46,205 bases of DNA from a virus. Within the stretch, counting starts at the first letter, position 1; every line of letters starts with the position of its first letter. This document shows, piece by piece, positions 7,936 to 14,523 of this stretch. Below the pieces are notes generated by a model. It made no database searches. It was given only the letters and a program-made list of their open reading frames with translations, and had not been told where the DNA came from. A program made the translations under genes and the position numbers. The stretch is taken from IMG/VR virus record IMGVR_UViG_3300044712_000351, positions 1 to 46,205 of that record; one strand, 5' to 3'.

Positions 7936-8244
7936 ATGGGCAGTTCTCTTCCCGATGAAGAACGCCAAAGAAGAGTAACGATATTCGCAAACAGTAAAAA
8001 TGACCGCGAAGCCGCAGAGAAGATAGGCATAACAAAGAGGGCTTTCAACTATTGGCGCAGGTTAGCGGGTATACCACGGCACAAGGCGGAAAGGGAGCAA
8101 ACTAAAACGGATTACCCTTCGCCGGATGCCCACATTTACAAGCGGATGTTGCGGCAAATGTTTATGCCGACACCGGACAGCGCGATAGGCTTGCCGGGGG
8201 TTAATGTGAGGACAAAGATTAGGTATGTGGATAGGGCGATATAA
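7936..8244 (+). CDS. Small helix-turn-helix protein
   Basis: 102 aa from the ATG at 7936, right after the previous stop. NSKNDREAAEKIGITKRAFNYWRRLAGIP (residues about 19-47) is a typical helix-turn-helix in the style of transposase or resolvase DNA-binding domains; the rest is basic and unstructured-looking. Probably a DNA-binding regulator of early genes. Confidence 0.65.
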   Translation: MGSSLPDEERQRRVTIFANSKNDREAAEKIGITKRAFNYWRRLAGIPRHKAEREQTKTDYPSPDAHIYKRMLRQMFMPTPDSAIGLPGVNVRTKIRYVDRAI

Positions 8245-8294
8245 TCCGCGGAAAGGGCATTATACGCCCCTAGGACGAGAGAAGGGGGAGGGGT

Positions 8295-8699
8295 ATGGTA
8301 AATAGTAAGCAAAAGGGGGCCAGAGGCGAAAGGGAACTTGCAAAAGTTCTCCGCGATTACGGCTATAAGGATGTAGTTCGCAGTCAGCAGTATAGCGGGA
8401 AAGGGCAGGATTCCTCCGACTTAGTAAACCTGCCGGGGATTCACCCGGAATGTAAGCGGCAGGAGAGGTTGAATATACTCGATGCCGTTGCCCAGGCTGT
8501 TAATGATTGCGATAACGGAAAATTGCCTACCGTATTCCACCGCAAGAACAGGGGCGAATGGTTGGTGACTTTAAGGCTCCAAGACTTTATTATACTATAC
8601 CGGGAGTATGAAAGCGGGTTGAGGTTAGCGGGGATAGGAGGGGATTATGTTGACAAGAGAAGAGATATTGGAAATAGAGCCGGGGATGATGCTAAATAA
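8295..8699 (+). CDS. Hjc-like Holliday junction resolvase (PD-(D/E)XK nuclease)
   Basis: 134 aa. GARGERELAKVLRDYGY gives the first catalytic Glu, DSSDLVNLPG the catalytic Asp, and ECKRQE the E-x-K core; this order is that of archaeal-type Hjc and related phage resolvases. It would resolve branched DNA before packaging and fits beside the Sak4-like recombinase. The C-terminal 17 codons overlap the next gene. Confidence 0.75.
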   Translation: MVNSKQKGARGERELAKVLRDYGYKDVVRSQQYSGKGQDSSDLVNLPGIHPECKRQERLNILDAVAQAVNDCDNGKLPTVFHRKNRGEWLVTLRLQDFIILYREYESGLRLAGIGGDYVDKRRDIGNRAGDDAK

Positions 8700-8997
8700 A
8701 CTTGTAGCAAAATTCGTTATGGGTTTAAAAATAGATCATCATTACAATATGATTTTTGACGGAAAATTATTTCACGAAATCGAACCTTATAGCGAATCAA
8801 TTGAGGCGGCATGGGAAGTTGTTGAAAAAGGTAAAGAATACGGGCTATATATATCATTGCATAACAGCGAGGTAGGCACACATAGAGCGGAGATATTTTC
8901 TACCGAAATAATGAATGATGTGACTTTTGTCGTGCGAGATACGGCCCCGGAAGCAATTTGTCTAGGCTACCTTTTAGCAGTATTAGGAGGCGAGTAA
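8647..8997 (+). CDS. Phage ABA-sandwich domain protein
   Basis: 116 aa; it starts inside the resolvase gene (53-nt overlap) at an ATG preceded by GGAGGGG. The layout (LTREEILEIEPGMMLNKLVA, then SESIEAAWEVVEK, strands, then DTAPEAICLGYLLAVL) is that of the phage ABA sandwich family. This fold is widespread in phages and structurally known but has no established function. Confidence 0.75.
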   Translation: MLTREEILEIEPGMMLNKLVAKFVMGLKIDHHYNMIFDGKLFHEIEPYSESIEAAWEVVEKGKEYGLYISLHNSEVGTHRAEIFSTEIMNDVTFVVRDTAPEAICLGYLLAVLGGE

Positions 8998-8998
8998 C

Positions 8999-9490
8999 AT
9001 GCCACTAGCACCGAAAATAAGAATCCCCTTAGGAAGAAAGCGAGATAAATTTACAATCGTAGATGCAGATATGGCGGATTACTTGAACCAATGGGATTGG
9101 TCTATTAGCAAGGATGGATACGCCATTAGAATGGCAACCGTAAATGAAAAACGTGTAACAATTTATATGCATCGAGAAATAAACAAAACGCCCGCAGGGA
9201 TGGAAACAGATCATATAAATGGTGATAGATTATATAATCTTAGGTCTAATTTAAGAACCTGTAGCCCCCGGGAAAATAGATGCAACAGACAAAAGATGAA
9301 CGGAACATCGTCTAGGTATAAAGGCGTATCGTGGAATAAAGGTGTACAAAAATGGATTGCCAAGATTAAAGTAAATCAGAAAGGTATACATTTAGGTGTG
9401 TTTGATAGTGAAATAGAAGCTGCAAAAGCATATAACAAAGTAGCAAAACAAGTATTCGGAGAATTTGCGCGGTTAAATGATGTTTGTTAG
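8999..9490 (+). CDS. HNH homing endonuclease with AP2 DNA-binding domain
   Basis: 163 aa. The HNH core is YMHREINK...METDHINGDRLYNLRSNLR (residues about 57-88), followed by an AP2-type domain SRYKGVSWNKGVQKWIAKI (about 105-160). HNH-AP2 proteins are free-standing homing enzymes that nick phage DNA and spread into cognate genomes. It lies between unrelated small genes with no intron signs. Its higher A+T content than its neighbours fits recent insertion. Confidence 0.85.
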   Translation: MPLAPKIRIPLGRKRDKFTIVDADMADYLNQWDWSISKDGYAIRMATVNEKRVTIYMHREINKTPAGMETDHINGDRLYNLRSNLRTCSPRENRCNRQKMNGTSSRYKGVSWNKGVQKWIAKIKVNQKGIHLGVFDSEIEAAKAYNKVAKQVFGEFARLNDVC

Positions 9491-9504
9491 GGGGGATATT
9501 TAGA

Positions 9505-9753
9505 ATGAAAAACAAGCAAGTGCCCCCCAATCCTTGCACAAATTGTCATAAAGCCTGGGTATCCGGCAGGGCTTGCGATTGCGGCGACTTCTGCAACGAC
9601 ATCAAGGCATATGTTAAGTATAGGGAAATGATCGCGGCAGAGGTCGAGGGAGGGATGAAGATGGAGGAGGCTATTGCGAAGATTAATAAGATGATGGGGG
9701 AGGTAGGTCAGGATGGAGAACCATTTAAGAATAGCAATAAGAACACCTTTTAA
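9505..9753 (+). CDS. Small Cys-rich protein
   Basis: 82 aa from the ATG at 9505 (GGGGGGA upstream). CTNCHKAWVSGRACDCGDFC carries five Cys within 20 residues, probably a zinc site, followed by a helical acidic tail. Overlaps the next gene by 41 nt. Unknown function. Confidence 0.65.
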   Translation: MKNKQVPPNPCTNCHKAWVSGRACDCGDFCNDIKAYVKYREMIAAEVEGGMKMEEAIAKINKMMGEVGQDGEPFKNSNKNTF

Positions 9754-10300
9754 TGATCGGCTTTTTATTGAAGATGAATATGTGGTTAAGCTTCAAGGCG
9801 GCGGAGTAAAGAAATCTGCACAAAAGGCTGCTTTAAAAGGAACAGAAATACTTGGCGCAGAGGTTAGAAAACGAGATGAGGAATTAATAAGTTTTAAAGA
9901 CGTCGTCATAGACCTTGAAGATATAGGGCATAAAATATTCGATTGTATGATGCGGACAAGGCGTTTTTACTACGGTAGAGAAATACGATTTATTGTTTTA
10001 GGGCTTGACGTTTTGCGCGGGATACAGCAAGAAGCATTTAGATTTGGTTGGCCCAGTAATTATTTTGTTCCTTGGCGTGATGGATACGGTAATAGGGATG
10101 GAACTTTTGGCGGGGTTGAAGTAATTGTTTTACCACACTTTGAGGGAATTTTAATAGTCCCTGACATTTATCAACGTGATAGGGATGAAGAAGTTAGAAG
10201 ACTTCGCAGGGAAAACCAACAACACAAGGAAAAGGTTAGGCAGCTATACCGCGAATATGGACGTGAGGAAGATATGCCTAATGAGTATAAAGGTGCTTAA
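9713..10300 (+). CDS. Hypothetical protein with C-terminal coiled coil
   Basis: 195 aa. The middle contains a strand-helix block (REIRFIVLGLDVLRGIQ...) and the motif GGVEVIVLPHFEGILIVPD, and the last 50 residues are a charged coiled coil (REENQQHKEKVRQLYREYG-like). I do not recognise the family. It is the largest unknown of the early region; a terminator follows it, so it ends an operon segment. Confidence 0.6.
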   Translation: MENHLRIAIRTPFNDRLFIEDEYVVKLQGGGVKKSAQKAALKGTEILGAEVRKRDEELISFKDVVIDLEDIGHKIFDCMMRTRRFYYGREIRFIVLGLDVLRGIQQEAFRFGWPSNYFVPWRDGYGNRDGTFGGVEVIVLPHFEGILIVPDIYQRDRDEEVRRLRRENQQHKEKVRQLYREYGREEDMPNEYKGA

Positions 10301-10308
10301 TTAAATAA

Positions 10309-10331
10309 GCAGGGGATTTCCTGCCCTTTTT
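10309..10331 (+). terminator. Intrinsic terminator
   Basis: GCAGG/CCTGC stem with a 6-nt loop, then CC and TTTTT. It separates the early operon from the small gene at 10361. Confidence 0.65.
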
Positions 10332-10360
10332 GTGATTATGGGGGAGGGGTATGTTTGAAT

Positions 10361-10549
10361 ATGTTTATCCTCTATTATGACGGCGAACCCTTAAAAACAA
10401 GCCGCTTTTATGCTTTTGATACTCTTAGTAGCGCGAAAAGAGTAATGACTCAATTATCCGATATACACGGGCCAAAAGGGTATAAGCATCGAGTTGACCC
10501 ATTAAATCCAAAGAAATTTTCTATAGTAGAATATAAGCCATGTGATTAA
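10361..10549 (+). CDS. Small hypothetical protein
   Basis: 62 aa from the ATG at 10361, about 10 nt after GGGGGAGGGG; a TTG two codons upstream (10355) is an alternative start. It begins MFILYYDGEPLK and has the look of a small alpha-beta protein. No family recognised. Confidence 0.55.
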   Translation: MFILYYDGEPLKTSRFYAFDTLSSAKRVMTQLSDIHGPKGYKHRVDPLNPKKFSIVEYKPCD

Positions 10550-10576
10550 TGCTGTGATGACGTGGGGAGGGGTTAT

Positions 10577-10858
10577 ATGCAGGAACTATTCAAAGGCTAC
10601 GAGGACAGGCAGTGTAATGATTGTGTGTTCTGTCAAAAACATAAGGATAAAATGCGTTGTGATCTGTTTATTATCCCGTATTTCGTATGGGGCGAATATG
10701 TGTACAGGGAAAGCCGCTCCGGGTGGTCTAAGCAAGGAATGAAGCTATCTCCTGCGGAGTGCTGGGGGTATTGCGGAGATATGCAGGTAGTGCGTGAAAG
10801 GATGCAGGATATAAAGGCTTATGCAAGCTTAAAGAAACCCAAGAAGGAGGCCGTATAA
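10577..10858 (+). CDS. Small Cys-rich protein
   Basis: 93 aa from the ATG at 10577, with GGGGAGGGG upstream. CNDCVFCQKHKDKMRCDL (residues about 13-30) provides four Cys in a zinc-ribbon or iron-sulfur-like spacing; another CWGYCG follows near residue 65. Unknown function. Overlaps the next start (TAATG). Confidence 0.65.
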   Translation: MQELFKGYEDRQCNDCVFCQKHKDKMRCDLFIIPYFVWGEYVYRESRSGWSKQGMKLSPAECWGYCGDMQVVRERMQDIKAYASLKKPKKEAV

Positions 10859-11109
10859 TGCTGCTAACATATTGCTATGTGTGCCAGGGGAATCTTATTC
10901 CGCAAGAGCAGATAGGGCTTTATGTATGTGCAGTATGTGGCAAAGAGTGGCGGCAGGTGATAATACAGCCTACGCCGGGGATGCAGGTATTTATTCCGGG
11001 GGCTAAACATCAAATGGGAGGGAAGAGCGTTAAGCAGAAGAAAGGGACTGAATGGAGAAAGAAACCTTCTGTAAATGAAGTATTCAAGCGTTTGTTTGTG
11101 GAAGTCTAG
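10858..11109 (+). CDS. Zinc-ribbon protein
   Basis: 83 aa. CYVCQGNLIPQEQIGLYVCAVCG (residues 6-28) is a clear two-knuckle zinc ribbon, followed by a basic tail. Translationally coupled to the gene before it. Possibly nucleic acid-binding; a role is not assignable. Confidence 0.65.
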   Translation: MLLTYCYVCQGNLIPQEQIGLYVCAVCGKEWRQVIIQPTPGMQVFIPGAKHQMGGKSVKQKKGTEWRKKPSVNEVFKRLFVEV

Positions 11110-11156
11110 ATATGGTATAATATAAGTTTGACAAGTTGAGAAAAGTATGATAGACT
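11092..11156 (+). promoter_or_regulatory. Tandem promoters for the 11.2-kb RNA
   Basis: Two sigma70/sigmaA-type promoters overlap in series. P1 is TTGTTT (11092) - 18 nt - TATAAT (11116) with extended TGG. P2 is TTGACA (11128) - 17 nt - TAGACT (11151) with extended TGA. They point into a region without a credible open reading frame, implying a dedicated RNA transcript. Confidence 0.7.
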
Positions 11157-11157
11157 T

Positions 11158-11403
11158 TTATCGAGAGGTGTAACCCTCCGAAATAAGGCTTTTGCGGCGA
11201 AGCCTTTAAGCCGTTATAGCAACCCTGTTATATTGGCATCCGTGGACAGAGTTTGTTGGTATCTGATAAAAACCAACCGGATACACGGGCACTCCGCCAA
11301 TCGCGACACTGGGAACAAAAAGCCCGCCTTGGCTATCGTAATGGATAGCCGCAAAAAAGATGCCAGAGAAATGAGGGCTATCCTCGTTAACTCTGGCTTT
11401 TTT
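11158..11403 (+). ncRNA. Structured small RNA candidate (about 240 nt)
   Basis: Bounded by promoters (11092-11156) and a terminator (11362-11403), without a credible ORF. Visible helices: GAGG/CCTC (11165/11175), AAGGCTT/AAGCCTT (11185/11200), CCGTG/CACGG (11240/11284) enclosing GTTGG/CCAAC (11255/11273) whose loop TATC (11260) can pair with GATA (11280) as a pseudoknot, and GGCTATC/GATAGCC (11331/11344). CGGGC/GCCCG (11286/11322) is an alternative. It does not match tRNA, tmRNA, RNase P or a riboswitch I recognise. Possibly a trans-acting phage RNA. Confidence 0.6.
11362..11403 (+). terminator. Branched intrinsic terminator of the RNA
   Basis: GCCAGAG pairs with CTCTGGC, with an inner GAGG/CCTC hairpin in the loop, followed by six T. 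Good strength. Confidence 0.8.
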
Positions 11404-11459
11404 CTATGCCATCCCCTCCAGGCCGTGGCTACCTCCTGGCTGCGGCCTATTTCCTTAAA

Positions 11460-11485
11460 AAGATAAAAGCCCCGGTTAAGGGGCT
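11460..11485 (-). terminator. Terminator of the minus-strand cassette
   Basis: On the minus strand AGCCCC-TTAACC-GGGGCT is followed by a T-rich tract (TTTATCTTTTT). The stem overlaps the stop codon of the last minus-strand gene. It isolates the cassette from the RNA gene transcribed toward it. Confidence 0.7.
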
Positions 11486-11738
11486 ATTTGCGAAGAGCGT
11501 CAAGCATTTGTTGTTTTTCTTGTTCGAGTTTGGTTAAATCAATTTCAAAAAAATCTGCTAGTAAATCTTGCGTATTAAGGTTGACCGGAGAATGTAAGCC
11601 GTAAGTATCTGCATATTCGTCGCCACGTACTTTGCATAATATAACTTCTTTTTCATCATAAAGCCATTCGAGAAATTCGCCAATTACTTGCGATTCATCC
11701 CTAATTTTACTTAGTTTGTCGTGTTCCGGGAAATTCAT
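11484..11738 (-). CDS. Minus-cassette small acidic protein
   Basis: 84 aa from MNFPEHDKLSK, preceded by GAAGGAGGAAG; an upstream in-frame ATG would lie before this site. Predominantly helical, with an acidic C-terminal helix (LTKLEQEKQQMLDALRK). Last gene of the four-gene minus cassette. No family recognised. Confidence 0.6.
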   Translation of the reverse strand: MNFPEHDKLSKIRDESQVIGEFLEWLYDEKEVILCKVRGDEYADTYGLHSPVNLNTQDLLADFFEIDLTKLEQEKQQMLDALRK

Positions 11739-11773
11739 CTCTCTTCCTCCTTCTCTACTTCGCGAGATTGCGC

Positions 11774-11992
11774 TCAATCGATTAAGGTTCCATTAAGATA
11801 ACGATTTCTTTCATTTTCCCATGTTAGGGGTTCGTCAATTTCTTTTTTCCTAATATATGCTGTTGCATCTTCACGGTTTTTACTATCCCAATATTCACGA
11901 TGTTTTACGGCTTCTTCTCTTGTGGAAAATACTTCGCAACCTGCGATACTCCCAGTATCTGTAACCCATAATGCCACATATACTTCATTCAT
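11774..11992 (-). CDS. Minus-cassette small protein
   Basis: 72 aa, MNEVYVALWVTDTGSIAGCEVFSTREEAVKHREYW..., a short beta-beta-alpha-looking domain typical of small phage early proteins that begin with VYVALW-like strands. RBS AGGAGAGAAGAAGGATG on the minus strand. Function unknown. Confidence 0.6.
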   Translation of the reverse strand: MNEVYVALWVTDTGSIAGCEVFSTREEAVKHREYWDSKNREDATAYIRKKEIDEPLTWENERNRYLNGTLID

Positions 11993-12028
11993 CCTTCTTC
12001 TCTCCTCTCAATCGTTTGATGTAGGACT

Positions 12029-12478
12029 TTACTTATATACCCAGAATAGTTGAGCGTCCCATAGGTTTTCCAGGATTTCTTGGACTTCTTCATCGAGTCC
12101 GTCATCAGTTTCGTGGGAATAACGCGGGTTATTATAAGTAAAGGCTATTTCGGTTTTTTCGCCAATGCGGTCATGATATTTACGTAACCGTTGTTCGGCT
12201 AATTCCTCATATCTTACTAGGGTTGCGTCCTTGTCGACAGTGGCAATATCTTCGCTACTGCTCCCCTCGATCATACTAGACCAGTCAATGTTTACAGTTA
12301 CCTTTTCATACATTTTTGTCATTTTACATTCTCCTCTCAATTGTTTAAGATGTGCCTCTAATTCCGTTTTTTCCTCTTTGGTGAGTCGCTTACCCAATTG
12401 CTCCGTTCTGTCTGAAAATGGTGTTTTTTTGAGGGAGCCGGGTTTTCGTCCGGCCCCTTCGCGTGGTCCGCCTCTCAT
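12029..12478 (-). CDS. Minus-cassette protein with AGRKPG N-terminus and an internal start
   Basis: 149 aa. The N-terminus GGPREGAGRKPGS is a basic motif seen in many small phage and plasmid proteins, followed by a helix (TKEEKTELEAHLKQL). At codon 53 an internal ATG (12322) is preceded by GAGAGGAG, so a 97-aa product (MTKMYEKVTVNIDW...) is probably also made; the two parts look like separate domains. Both forms are unknown. The start overlaps the stop of the previous gene. Confidence 0.6.
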   Translation of the reverse strand: MRGGPREGAGRKPGSLKKTPFSDRTEQLGKRLTKEEKTELEAHLKQLRGECKMTKMYEKVTVNIDWSSMIEGSSSEDIATVDKDATLVRYEELAEQRLRKYHDRIGEKTEIAFTYNNPRYSHETDDGLDEEVQEILENLWDAQLFWVYK

Positions 12479-12993
12479 TAATTATCTACCTTGTTTACAG
12501 AGTCTTCAATAAGTGCGGTTATACAGTAATGTCCGCCGTCGTTTCCGTGTGGGTAATGATCAATTCTTGAAATGGATACGCAACCCCATTTGATATTATT
12601 ATAATTACACCACGCTACCACAAAATCACTAGCTGCCATGCTAGCATCAAACTTATCACCGCTGAGTTTGGCATACAGTCGCTTGTCAGCTTCATTTGAC
12701 CAGCTATAGCCGTCGACCGCAAATGTTAGACATTGTACTTGTTTTGCAATAATAGGTTGAGAATAACTTGCAACCGTATCTTCGTCGCTCTTGGGTTCAA
12801 TCCAAATGTTTATGGTTTCGCCGTTTTCCTTATTGACTTCTAACCTATTCCCAAGATCAATAACTGTTGCATTTGTGTTTGGTTTGCTCCAGGTCTTTCC
12901 GCATCCGCGCTCTGTTCGTAACTCATCAAATTCTAAGCCGTCAATCATTGTATGTGCTATTTCCCACGCCCTTACCATTGTTGTCTCTGTCAT
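12478..12993 (-). CDS. First gene of the minus-strand cassette, unknown
   Basis: 171 aa, TETTMVRAWEIAHTMIDGLEFDELR..., with a central DGYSWSNEADKRLYAKLSG and a C-terminal HYPHGNDGGHYCITALIED. It looks globular, mixed alpha-beta. No family recognised. Being promoter-proximal in an isolated, oppositely oriented cassette, it may be a prophage-expressed accessory protein (defence, exclusion or anti-defence), which is inference only. Confidence 0.6.
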   Translation of the reverse strand: MTETTMVRAWEIAHTMIDGLEFDELRTERGCGKTWSKPNTNATVIDLGNRLEVNKENGETINIWIEPKSDEDTVASYSQPIIAKQVQCLTFAVDGYSWSNEADKRLYAKLSGDKFDASMAASDFVVAWCNYNNIKWGCVSISRIDHYPHGNDGGHYCITALIEDSVNKVDN

Positions 12994-13026
12994 TTTAATT
13001 TCCTCCCTGTTTTTATCTTATGCCTT

Positions 13027-13056
13027 ATTCTACCATAGGTATAGAATATTTGTCAA
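13027..13056 (-). promoter_or_regulatory. Promoter of the minus-strand cassette
   Basis: On the minus strand TTGACA (complement of 13051-13056) - 18 nt - TAGAAT (13027-13032), with an extended TGG before the -10. Near-consensus and no overlapping operator seen, suggesting strong or constitutive expression, unlike the divergent late genes. Confidence 0.75.
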
Positions 13057-13112
13057 TCAAAATAATCAAATATATCTAAATTATTTTTCTGCTGGCGGGA
13101 GTGTGGTGCTGC

Positions 13113-13640
13113 TTGTCTGATAAAACCATAGTATTCCAAGAGTATCAAAAGACGGTGAACAGATTAAAGGAACGTGGTGTGGATATTAGCCGCGTTTCTT
13201 TTTCTTATACGGAAGGTATAGAGGAAAAGGATTTAATTAGATGGGGCGATGATCGGCCATTTGTAAAAGTGTTCCTTGATTATATGCCACAATTAGCTTT
13301 AAAGCTGACAGGTGGCGCATTAGCAACGGCCTTGCGGCTTGCGGAGTACATTAATTATGATAGTGGGATGTTAAGCAAGCGCGGCGGTAATCCGTTAAGC
13401 AATGATGATATACAAGAGATAATGGGATACAGTAAAAAGACAACTATTAGGGTACTGGATGAGTTAGTGTGTAGAAAGGTACTTTGCCGCACACGCGCCG
13501 GGCATAGTTATAGATACTTTGCCAATCCTTATTTGTTCACGAGAGGAAAGGCAATAAATAAGACTTTAGATGCAATGTTCAAGAACTATCCAGAAGAATT
13601 TAAGTCCCTCTTTATATATATAGAGGGAGTTGAAGCATAA
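13113..13640 (+). CDS. RepL-like winged-helix protein (late regulator or plasmid-type initiator)
   Basis: 175 aa from a TTG at 13113 (GGCGGGAG 11 nt upstream); a GTG at 13101 is an alternative. The core PFVKVFLDYMPQLALKLTGGALATALRLAEYI...LSNDDIQEIMGYSKKTTIRVLDELV...YFANPYLFTRGKA follows the RepL/winged-helix pattern of Firmicutes plasmid replication proteins. Its position directly before the terminase genes is also where late-gene activators sit. Two 22-bp repeats just downstream could be its binding sites. Which role applies cannot be decided from sequence. Confidence 0.6.
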   Translation: MSDKTIVFQEYQKTVNRLKERGVDISRVSFSYTEGIEEKDLIRWGDDRPFVKVFLDYMPQLALKLTGGALATALRLAEYINYDSGMLSKRGGNPLSNDDIQEIMGYSKKTTIRVLDELVCRKVLCRTRAGHSYRYFANPYLFTRGKAINKTLDAMFKNYPEEFKSLFIYIEGVEA

Positions 13641-13644
13641 AAAC

Positions 13645-13686
13645 AGCCTTCTAAGCCAGACGGTGCAAGGCTTGAAGGGCATTTTA
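13645..13686 (+). terminator. Possible terminator after the RepL-like gene
   Basis: AGCCTTC-T-AAGCC pairs with GGCTT-GAAGG around a loop of about 11 nt (bulged stem of about 10 bp), then GCATTTTAC. The T tract is short, so strength is uncertain. Confidence 0.45.
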
Positions 13687-13687
13687 C

Positions 13688-13741
13688 AAAGGTGAAGCAA
13701 ACTACACCTATTTTAATGGAAAGGTGAAGGAAACTACACCT
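13688..13741 (+). repeat. Twin 22-bp repeats (AAAGGTGAAGSAAACTACACCT)
   Basis: Two copies at 13688-13709 and 13720-13741, differing at one base, 32 bp apart (about three helical turns). Each contains an inverted AGGTG...CACCT, so each can be a DNA operator/iteron or an RNA hairpin with a GAAGSAAACTA loop. They precede the late operon and follow the RepL-like gene. The rest of 13641-13828 shows nothing else coding. Confidence 0.75.
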
Positions 13742-13828
13742 TTGTTTTCACCAATGCAAATATAAAAAATCTTATTGTGATATTGATGGATAAAAACACA
13801 ATATAAAACGAGAGGGAGGGGAGTAGGT

Positions 13829-13978
13829 GTGATTCGGTTGATAAAAAGAATTTATGAAAATGGAGTAGATTGGTATATTTGTCCTAAATGTGGAGTACAA
13901 GCATATTCAATAAAAAATGCTGAACATGAACCGCATTTTTGCTATAAATGTATGGTGCATTTAGTATTGAAGGACTAA
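13829..13978 (+). CDS. Mini zinc-ribbon protein
   Basis: 49 aa, GTG start with GAGGGAGGGGAG upstream. CPKC (residues 18-21) and CYKC (38-41) form a zinc ribbon with 16 residues between knuckles. No function assignable. First gene after the twin repeats. Confidence 0.55.
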   Translation: MIRLIKRIYENGVDWYICPKCGVQAYSIKNAEHEPHFCYKCMVHLVLKD

Positions 13979-13999
13979 AACCGAAGGAGGCGGGGGTAT

Positions 14000-14182
14000 A
14001 TGATCTCAGGAGCAAAGCTTTTCTTAGCAGAGAAAAATTATTTGGCTATGTGCGAATGTGGCGCAATGATAGGGTTATATCATTTGCCAACGATGGGCGA
14101 CAGGTTGTATTGCTATTGTCCTTATAATACAGTTGCTGTATTTGATAGATGGGGGAATATTGTTAAGATTTATGATGATTAG
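14000..14182 (+). CDS. Small Cys-containing protein
   Basis: 60 aa, RBS GGAGGCGGGGG. CECG near residue 18 and CYCP near 38 may form another zinc site; the tail is beta-rich (TVAVFDRWGNIVKIYDD). Unknown. Ends just before the terminase small subunit. Confidence 0.55.
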   Translation: MISGAKLFLAEKNYLAMCECGAMIGLYHLPTMGDRLYCYCPYNTVAVFDRWGNIVKIYDD

Positions 14183-14196
14183 GAGGAATAAATATT

Positions 14197-14523
14197 ATGG
14201 CCGCTGATAATCAACAGAAGCAGAATAAAAACAGGACGATGAATCCTAACAGCCTTGCTAATTTGCGGCCTAATGCTAATCCTGGCGGTAGGCCAAAGAA
14301 GAATAAAGATCTTGTCACACGTTGCCAGGATTTGACAGAAAAAGTATTAGATAATCTAGAAGAGATAGTCGAACAAGGCAAACCACTCGAACGCATAAAA
14401 GCCGGAGAAATTATCCTTGCTTACGGTCATGGCAAACCTACGCAAAGGACAGAGTTGACCGGACAGAATGGGGACGAGTTAAGAATAGTAGTGAGGGAGA
14501 TAAATGCCAACGATCTACCTTGA
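14197..14523 (+). CDS. Terminase small subunit (probable)
   Basis: 108 aa, RBS AGGAGG. The N-terminus contains the NPGGRPKKNKD motif typical of phage DNA-binding packaging proteins, then helices (LVTRCQDLTEKVLDNLEEIVEQG). Its position, overlapping the large terminase start by 20 nt, supports the packaging role: recognition of phage DNA and delivery to the large subunit. Confidence 0.7.
   Translation: MAADNQQKQNKNRTMNPNSLANLRPNANPGGRPKKNKDLVTRCQDLTEKVLDNLEEIVEQGKPLERIKAGEIILAYGHGKPTQRTELTGQNGDELRIVVREINANDLP

Noticed and set aside
11158-11403. tRNA, tmRNA or group I intron
   Set aside because: No acceptor stem with CCA-type end, no tag frame, no intron core elements that I can recognise.
11233-11466. 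77-aa + strand gene in the 11.2-kb RNA
   Set aside because: No RBS, GTG/TTG-like start inside helices, reads through the terminator.
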